This document shows, piece by piece, positions 20,111 through 25,607 of a stretch of DNA of 25,607 nucleotides. A program made the position numbers and the translations under genes. Location: assembly GCA_003049485.1 (NCBI GenBank), contig PYST01000467.1:1-25607 (forward strand), in the 5' to 3' direction. Numbering within the stretch: position 1 is the stretch's first letter; each line of letters starts with the position of its first letter. The stretch is from Ophioceras dolichostomum. Its lineage: Eukaryota; Ascomycota; Sordariomycetes; Magnaporthales; Ophioceraceae. The notes beneath the pieces were generated by a model. The model was not told the origin of the DNA. It saw only the letters and a program-made list of their open reading frames with translations, and did no database searches.

Positions 20111-20907
20111 TTAATCCAACTCGAAATCTGACGAACTATCTACATCTTTTGCCTTCGAGCAAGTCCTTACATTATGTCCGGTCTTGTGGCAAATGCCACA
20201 TTGCGGGACGCCAGTCTTGCGCCGCTTCGTTGGCTCCTCCTCCGCACCCTCGTCGCGTCTTTCTTCCTCAACCTCGCCCTTCTCGACCAAAAGCTGGCTA
20301 GCCTGCTCACCGCTGAGAGGCCCAGAATCTTGCAGCCGGGTCCTTTTTGCCCTCCGGCGTTTTGAAAGGGCCTCGTTGGCCTGTTTAAGCGCCTTGACCC
20401 GACCAGACAAACGGGTGATCAGGTGACCAACTGCCACCGTAGCCTTCGTTCCCTGGTCGACTGAACGTAGAATCGGTGTTGGAGAGCTTCCTTGATGCCT
20501 GGCCACTTGACTTTTAATCAGAATCCCTCGTGAAAGTGCTTCTGCAGCAGTCTGTGGCGTCTGTGAGACCCAAGGCAGGGGCGGGCCGTCGGCGGTCCCG
20601 GGGGGTGTCGGCGTCCGCAACCGCACGTTAAGCTTCGAAATGACGACGTCCGGGTTGAAAGGGACTAGGACTGCCCCTCGGAACCCTCCTTTAACGTGTT
20701 GTTGCGTGAAAACAGGGTTGAAAGCCGCATGAAAGGCAGGGAAAAAGTCGTCCTTGGTGATGTGCGTAATGTTAGCTTGGGCGAAAGCTGATATTTCGGC
20801 GCCGTACGCCTTTTTCAGCAACCCATAAAGACCGACGTCGAGCGGCTAGGTTAGATGCGAAGAATGGGCTGGCAAGCAGAGCGGAATGATATCGTTGGCT
20901 TTGCAAT
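20111..20907 (-). pseudogene. Fot1/pogo-type DDE transposase, 3' remnant
   Basis: C-terminal part of a Tc1/mariner-superfamily pogo/Fot1 transposase. The frame reads IIPLCLPAHSSHLT then a TAG (20848-20846), then PLDVGLYGLLKKAYGAEI, matching the family signature in which the stop replaces Gln (HLLQPLDVG type). Downstream come FFPAFHAAF, a basic KRRRAKRTR stretch and a CCHC zinc knuckle CGICHKTGHNVRTC near the C-terminus. Everything upstream (DNA-binding domain and the first catalytic acidic residues) is missing: homology ends exactly where the copia-type LTR begins at 20908. The terminal inverted repeat should lie near 20,000-20,100 but cannot be paired because the other end is gone. Non-functional. 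Confidence 0.85.
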
Positions 20908-21064
20908 TGTTGGAAGGCCCAGGTAGAAAGCGATTGCACGCGTGCGGTATGAGAGGGGGTTGCCGAAGCAGGTTCAATTCTTCATATGTTCTAAGCTAGG
21001 TTCTATGGAAGAGGCAGAGGGAGAGAGTCCCTCTCCTTAAGTACAGGGAGAGGTGGAAGGTCGA

Positions 21065-21573
21065 TGTTACGACCAAGAATGCAGCTGGCATTCTTGCGGC
21101 AACAGGAACACGTCAAAAGCGAGACCCTCGCGGGAGAACCCCGCACAGGCGACCAAGGGGAAGGCCTGCCTGAGTCACGTGACTCGAGAGATAAGGGTCC
21201 CGTGAGATAAGAAAGTGATCTCAGTGATCTGTCCGACCTACAATGGATCGGACAGATCAGGCAGATCAACGAAGCCCGTAATGATCTGAGTGATCCCACA
21301 GAACAGCGACGGATTACACAGATCACTACGATCAAGCCAAAACCTGTGGATATATAAACAGACGTCCTTTACCTAAATAGCTTAGATAGTGGGACTACTA
21401 GCTCTTCAGTAGTCAACCTCGAATCTACATCTAGTTCCTACTAGAGACCGATCATCAGAACCTCAGCGCGTTATCCCACACCTGAACTGTTTACCTTAAG
21501 AACAACCCCCTTTTGATCCACACTGCACCTCGACCCTACCCTGTAGCCTCTTGGTGTGACACCGATCGTAACA
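21065..21573 (+). mobile_element. Solo LTR (family B) nested in the copia LTR
   Basis: A 509-bp sequence starting TGTTACGA and ending TCGTAACA, perfect 8-bp inverted termini with TG...CA ends. It is flanked on both sides by GTCGA (21060-21064 and 21574-21578), a 5-bp target-site duplication. A TATATAAA box at 21349-21356 suggests plus-strand orientation. No internal retrotransposon sequence accompanies it, so it is a solo LTR left by LTR-LTR recombination; the parent family cannot be named from the sequence. Confidence 0.88.
21225..21259 (+). repeat. 12-bp perfect hairpin inside the solo LTR
   Basis: TGATCTGTCCGA (21225-21236) pairs perfectly with TCGGACAGATCA (21248-21259) across an 11-nt loop. 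It sits in a GATC-rich subregion with further GTGATC/AGATCA copies, upstream of the TATA box. It could be an LTR regulatory repeat or an RNA structure. Confidence 0.75.
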
Positions 21574-21780
21574 GTCGATGACGTTACTAAGGCAATCGTT
21601 AACGTAGTCGTTGACGTAGTCGTTGACGTTGTGACTTGGCCAGAGCTTTGTGGTCACTCGAGGCTTCGCGGTCAACAACTCTGATGATTGGTGATCATCA
21701 GTCAACACAATCAACACTGACTCTTTTTCTTTTTGCCGAAGTTCCTAGCGAAGCAAGCTGCTCAGCAACAGAGGCTGCCA

Positions 21781-24060
21781 CTAAGTGGTAGTCTCTGCAT
21801 TGTTTTTGGTGTGGTCAACCCAACCTTGCACTCGGATGGTAAGTTCATTAGTGTCCACAAACTTGGAAAGGGCTTGATTGGGGTTGGCTTTGGTCATGGC
21901 GTCGGCAGGGTTGTCGTCTCCATGGATCCAGCGGATCTCATAGAGCTCTCGGCGTTCGTATGACTGTTGGAGAGCCATGACGTCTATCATGAGGCGTTTC
22001 TCGCTGTGGTACCGAGCTTCGTGATGCACTCGCAGAGAGAGAAGCTGTCGGTACAGATGCCAAGGGGTAGGGGAGGTAGCTGTAGATTCTCAGTCACCAT
22101 GTTGAGAGCATTAGCAATGACGTAGCCCAGGTCGAAGCCAGCGGTCATGCTGTAGATCTCGGAGGCGAGGATGCTCTGAGTGACTCTCTTGCACTTGGTT
22201 GATGACCAATGAATCAAATTGCCGGTGATGGTAGTAGTTCCATCGTCCTGGGTTGTTTCGTTGACGAGGACAACAATGTAACTGATCTGTGAGCTGAGGT
22301 CGGTATTGTTGCCAAAGGAACCGTCAACAAACACGATGATCTTGGCTGTTGTCAGGTTGAGGGGAAGGTAGCAGAGCCATTTGCCCTTGTTGGCGATCTG
22401 CCGTGCCAGACGTTTGTTCAGTATTTTATTGATCTGGTCTCGTCGGGAAGTTGATGTTGTGCTGCGACAGAAGGATCGAAGTCGCTGTTTCCAGCTTGTT
22501 GCCTTGGCCTTGGGGTGATGATGAGGTTGTGTCCGTTGAGGCGGACTCGACATCCGTCGACGTCGGTAGGCTCAGGAGTGACTTTTGTGCGAGGCTTCGC
22601 ACGGAGATTGGCTGCTTTGAGTTCCTTGTCTTCGAGGTCCATGAAGGCCTGGGTTCCCACGTTGAAGGTGTCGCCTGTCTGCATGCCTGTAATGCCGAAG
22701 TTGATTGGATCTTTGTTCTTTGTAATCAGCAGGCAGGGGTCGTATGAAGAGACTTGCATCTTCAGGCGTTGCGTGTGGTGAATGTGGTACATGGCAAACC
22801 AGTACATGCCAGCTTCCGCGATTCCATTCAGCGGTCGCTTGACACGGAAGACTGTTCCCTCTAGGTGCTTCTCTTTTAAAAAGTCGGGAACTCGCACGAG
22901 GATGAGACAGTTGAGGTCTGATGCTGACTGCGTATAAGCCATTGTGACATCTCGTATCTCAGCGGTCATTCCCGGAGCCAGCAGGGCTGGTGTCAGTATG
23001 AAGATAATGCGCTGACTGCACCTCTGGATGGTGGGTGACTGCGCTAAGACTTTTGACTTGTCTGTGTCATTGTAGCCTTGAACAACTAGGCGAGACTTCT
23101 CATATGGATTGGGGTCCATTTTCCCCTTGATTTCGTGGACAAGGTGTGCGCCAAAAATGCATACGCCAGCACGTTCCATAGGATTGTACGGAGTTGGGAC
23201 GAGAATGCCGTTGTCGATGAGAGCAGTGATCTCCTTGTTGTCGGATTCCTGAAAGGGTTCGCCGGTATTAGGAATAACTCCTTGTGCTCGGAGAGCAAGA
23301 GCGAGACTGTACGCATCTTTCTCCTTCTGAGTAATGAAGGTGACGCTGAAGTCATCAGAGTTTTCGTTCTCGATGGTGAAGTACTGAGTGATTACTGTGT
23401 TCGCGACTGCATGTCGTTTCTTCTTGGTGGATCCAGGAGGTCGACTACGGGGACGTGGTTGCTGGGGATCGGGGCAGTGAAAGGGCTTGATGTCGATGCT
23501 GATGGTTAACTTAGGAGTTGTCTTGTCGTCGTATTGATGGTAGGGCTTAACAGAGGTGGTACGAAAATCAGAGAGTCCGTTAACTGTTTCGACAGTTACC
23601 GTTGTTCCTGTTGTGCTTCGGACTTTGTGTGGTCTTTGTTGGAAGGCCCAGGTAGAAAGCGATTACACGCGTGCGGTATGAGAGGGGGTTGCCAAAGCAG
23701 GTTAATTCTTCATATATTCTAAGCTAGGTTCTATGGAAAACGAAGAGGGAGTGTCCCTCTCCTTAAGTACAAGGAGAGGTGGAAGGTCGATGACGTTGAC
23801 TGAGGCAATCGTTGAGGAAGTCGTTGACGTTGTGACTTGGCCAGAGCCTCGTTGTCACTCGAGGCTTTGCGGTCAACAACTCTGATGATTGGTGATCATC
23901 AGTCAACACAAACAACAGTCTTGTCCATCCTTCTTTCTCACGATAGACAAGCACTTCGCTTCCGATTGGCAGTGACACAGGAAGGAGCTCTGTAGTTACT
24001 GGTCCGTTCCTTGCAGCAAGGGTTCGAGAAATATCGCGCTGAGTGTAGTGACGTCGTACT
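21781..24060 (-). pseudogene. Ty1/copia retrotransposon pol (integrase end, RT, RNase H), degenerate
   Basis: Reading the minus strand from 24060: the end of integrase (RDISRTLAARNGP, LPIGSEVLVYREKEGW, FRTTSVKPYH), then reverse transcriptase (NPMERAG, KSRLVVQGYND, RDVTMAYTQS, YDPCLLITKN), then RNase H (IIVFVDGSF, HWSSTKCKRVTQSILASEIY, SEKRLMIDVMALQQSYERRE, IRWIHGDDNPADAMTK), ending at TAG 21783-21781. Breaks seen: a solo LTR of the same family inserted at 23637-23917; frameshifts near 22440 and near 22005; and GlyAsp (codon 22675-22673) at the expected AspAsp of the RT catalytic box (GMQTGDT). Gag, protease and the front of integrase are absent, replaced at 24060 by another LTR-like repeat. 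Clearly non-functional. Confidence 0.88.
23637..23917 (-). mobile_element. Solo LTR (family A, copy 2) inserted in copia integrase
   Basis: A 281-bp sequence with TGTTG...CAACA termini, close to identical to copy 1. It is flanked by the perfect 5-bp duplication GTCTT (23632-23636 and 23918-23922). Integrase coding sequence reads up to it on one side (REKEGWTR) and resumes in the same frame on the other (PHKVRSTTG) when the insert and one duplication are ignored, so it is an insertion and not the 5' LTR of this element. No internal sequence remains, hence a solo LTR. Confidence 0.9.
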
Positions 24061-24264
24061 TGTGACGGTCGCTGTCTGCAAGGGCCCCACTATTCGGTCA
24101 CGCCCACCGCTGGCCTTCACCGCCTTCCGGCAGAATTCACTATTTTGTGCCAGGTTGGAAGCCTCTCTTCCAGACCTTCCCTTCTTTCCCTCTTCATAGC
24201 AGAATCTTCGTCAATTGTATCACCACATTGGCTTCCCAGCCTCTCGGCGTCTCTGATCGTAACA
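24061..24264 (+). repeat. LTR-like repeat C, left arm (plus orientation)
   Basis: Begins TGTGACGGTCGC and ends GATCGTAACA, so it has TG...CA ends with imperfect inverted tips. It is highly similar in inverted orientation to 24460-24674 (shared stretches include CCGCTGGCCTTCACCGCC, CAGGTTGGAAGCCTCTCT and GCAGAATCTTCGTCAATTG). It interrupts the copia integrase frame at its left edge. No matching 5-bp flanks are visible (GTACT / AGAGG). Confidence 0.7.
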
Positions 24265-24319
24265 AGAGGTAAATCTTGTTGCACCATGGTACCGGAGGCA
24301 GAAAAACTCCCTCTGTCGC

Positions 24320-24385
24320 GAATCGAACTCGCGACCTTTGTTGTGGTTTGGAATAATGTAACGAATGCATAAGCCACCTACACCA
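24320..24385 (-). other. tRNA-like (pol III A/B box) sequence, degenerate
   Basis: On the minus strand TGGTGTAGGTGG (24385-24374) resembles a box A, and 45 nt later GTTCGATTC (24328-24320) is a consensus box B inside GTCGCGAGTTCGATTCGCGAC. The text resembles a tRNA-Val-like D-arm and T-arm. No complementary acceptor stem can be formed, so this is a tRNA pseudogene or the head of a tRNA-derived SINE, not a working tRNA gene. Confidence 0.4.
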
Positions 24386-24459
24386 CGTTGCATGCCCCGC
24401 AAAAGGGTACAATTCTAAACCGCTTACACAGTTGGAACAGTGGCTTATAAAGATGCTAG

Positions 24460-24674
24460 TTATTATGATCAGAGACGCCGAGAGGCTGGAAAGCCAATGT
24501 GGTGATGCAATTGACGAAGATTCTGCTATGAAGAGGGAAAGAAGGGAAGGTCTGGGAGAGAGGCTTCCAACCTGGCACGAAATAGAGGGTTCTGCCGGAA
24601 GGCGGTGAAGGCCAGCGGTGGGGCCTAGCTTGAGTGACCAAAAAGTGAGGCCCTTGCGGACAGCGAGCGTCACA
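24460..24674 (-). mobile_element. LTR-like repeat C, right arm; probable 3' LTR of gypsy element
   Basis: On the minus strand it begins TGTGACGCTCGC at 24674, immediately after the purine run GGAGGGGGTAG that follows the gypsy pol C-terminus. That is the place where a 3' LTR should start after its polypurine tract. It is an inverted copy of 24061-24264. Its far end has drifted (GATCATAATAA where the left arm has GATCGTAACA), so its exact border is approximate. Confidence 0.6.
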
Positions 24675-24678
24675 CTAC

Positions 24679-24845
24679 CCCCTCCAAGGCCTTGTATCGC
24701 GAAGGCAGTGCACAGCCTTGCTACTTGTATCTCGTCGGCCTTTTCTTCCTCTCATAGCTGANCCCCTCCAAGGCCTTGTATCGCGAAGGCAGTGCACAGC
24801 CTTGCTACTTGTATCTCGTCGGCCTTTTCTTCCTCTCATAGCTGA
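24679..24845 (+). repeat. 83-bp tandem duplication joined by an N
   Basis: Positions 24679-24761 and 24763-24845 read the same, from CCCCTCCAAGGCCTTG to TCTCATAGCTGA, separated by the single N at 24762. Identity of both copies with an undetermined base at the junction points to an assembly seam (overlap not collapsed) rather than a biological duplication. The repeated sequence is the C-terminal end of the gypsy pol frame. Confidence 0.85.
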
Positions 24846-25607
24846 CCTTCTCGGCCGAATTGTCGTCCTCTTTGTCCTCCACGAACCTGTCCTCTGCCGC
24901 GGCTCGGATCCACTCCTGCAGGTTAACTGGCGGGCCTGCTGCCGAGGAATACTACTGATGAAAAACCTCGAGTACCGTTGGTGAGTTTCTCAAATTCCTC
25001 GCGGGATACCAAATTTCATCGGGGTCGCAGCCTTTCCAGTCGACTTGGTACTCCAAGGTTTTGCTCCGTCCTGCCAAACGTGAAGCGAGCACCCTGTCCA
25101 CTTCCCATTTGGGTTCGCCGTTAATCTCTTCGGGCGGTTCCGGTTCCTGGTGTTGCTGAGGAAAGGGATCGTCCGGGGCTTTGTGCAGTTGGTCAGCATG
25201 GAACAGTGGAGATCTTTTGTACCCAGGCGGCGTCTCGAGGACGAAGCTGTGCCCTTTGATCTCTAACACCTTCCATGGGCTGACGTATTGAGAGTCGAGG
25301 CGGATTGTTGGGGCGGCAGTAGTGAAGCCGCGCTTGCGGACGAACACAGAGTCTCCCACGCCAAACTCCACAGGGCGCCTTTTCTTATTGGCCTGGACCT
25401 CCTGAGCTTTCTGGGCGGCTAGGGCGAAGTCGTGGGCTTGTTCTTGGACAGCCTTGGCTTGCTCTACGAGCTCTCGTGCCTACTGCTGTCTTTCCGACTC
25501 GTTAACTTCGACCGGCGAGTCCAGAGAGAGGGGGTTCCGGGGTTCAGTGCCAGAGAGAACCTTTAGTGGTGCCATACCGAGCGCTGAATGCCATGCCGAA
25601 TTGTGCG
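24808..25607 (-). pseudogene. Ty3/gypsy chromovirus pol, 3' end (integrase tail and chromodomain)
   Basis: Runs off the right edge of the window. Minus-strand reading: end of integrase core (NSAWHSALGMAPLKVLSGTE), a linker, the SH3-like integrase tail (VEFGVGDSVFVRKRGF, SPWKVLEI), PPGYKRSPLFHADQLHK, then a chromodomain (LEYQVDWKGCDPDEIWYPAR NL, then NSPTVLEVFH) and PPVNLQEWIRAAAEDRF. The chromodomain places it in the chromovirus branch of Ty3/gypsy. In-frame TAG codons occur at 25482-25480 and 24954-24952; both fit a CAG-to-TAG change (QQ*AREL; FHQ*YSS). A third at 24807-24805 may be the natural stop. Non-functional fragment. Confidence 0.87.

Larger units (their letters stand above)
20908..21716 (-). 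mobile_element. Copia-family 3' LTR (family A, copy 1), split by another LTR
   Basis: The + strand begins TGTTGGAAGGCCC and ends TCAACA, giving TGTTG...CAACA termini. It matches copy 2 at 23637-23917 closely over its full length once the 509-bp insert and one copy of its 5-bp target duplication are removed (about 295 bp left). On the minus strand it directly follows a purine tract (AAAAAGAAAAAGAG, 21736-21721), the expected polypurine site, so it is read as the 3' LTR of the copia element. The outer flank (GCAAT) and inner flank do not form a target duplication. Confidence 0.75.

Noticed and set aside
20908..23917. A complete 3-kb copia element bounded by the two LTR A copies
   Set aside because: Integrase sequence continues beyond the right copy, which has its own GTCTT duplication, so the right copy is a solo insertion and not the 5' LTR.
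24300..24400. Functional tRNA gene on the minus strand
   Set aside because: Box A and box B are present but no acceptor stem pairs and the T-arm does not fit the standard 5+7+5 layout.

Overview
The window looks like nuclear DNA of a filamentous ascomycete, most likely a Sordariomycete. The genes are GC-rich and mostly have short introns (about 90-190 nt) with GT...AG ends and CTNAC-type branch points. The recognisable proteins are single-copy eukaryotic housekeeping families, and the intergenic DNA is full of short CCTACCTAGGTA-like motifs. Assignments come from reading conserved motifs by eye; no database search was run.

From 1 to 20,000 lies a gene-bearing block in which genes alternate strand: TYR1 prephenate dehydrogenase (+, 478-2113, 5' exon not found); a single-pass membrane protein with signal peptide (-, 2777-4341); DOT1 histone H3K79 methyltransferase (+, 5720-7420); ATG16 autophagy protein (-, 8126-9003); VPS16 of HOPS/CORVET (+, 9649-12530); a DMA1/CHFR-like FHA-RING ubiquitin ligase (-, 13793-15457, possibly longer at the N-terminus); and the alpha subunit of the mitochondrial processing peptidase (+, 18138-19989). 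ATG16 and VPS16 diverge from one 645-bp intergenic region. Their products act at two steps of autophagy (autophagosome formation and vacuolar fusion), so shared control is possible.

From about 20,000 to the window end lies a nested graveyard of transposable elements. It holds the 3' part of a Fot1/pogo-type transposase gene (-), a Ty1/copia pol pseudogene (-, 21781-24060) cut by a solo LTR with a perfect GTCTT target duplication, a copia 3' LTR that is itself split by a 509-bp solo LTR with a perfect GTCGA duplication, an inverted pair of about 200-bp LTR-like repeats flanking a tRNA-like sequence, and the 3' end of a Ty3/gypsy chromovirus pol (-). In-frame TAG codons at positions where CAG would be expected suggest repeat-induced point mutation (RIP). 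An N at 24762 joins two apparently identical 83-bp copies and is probably an assembly seam.

I found no convincing new biological system. The most useful items for follow-up are the TE insertion chronology, the divergent ATG16/VPS16 promoter, the absence of any ATG for 1 kb upstream of the FHA-RING frame, the missing nucleotide-binding exon of TYR1, and the dispersed TACCTAGGTA motif family.
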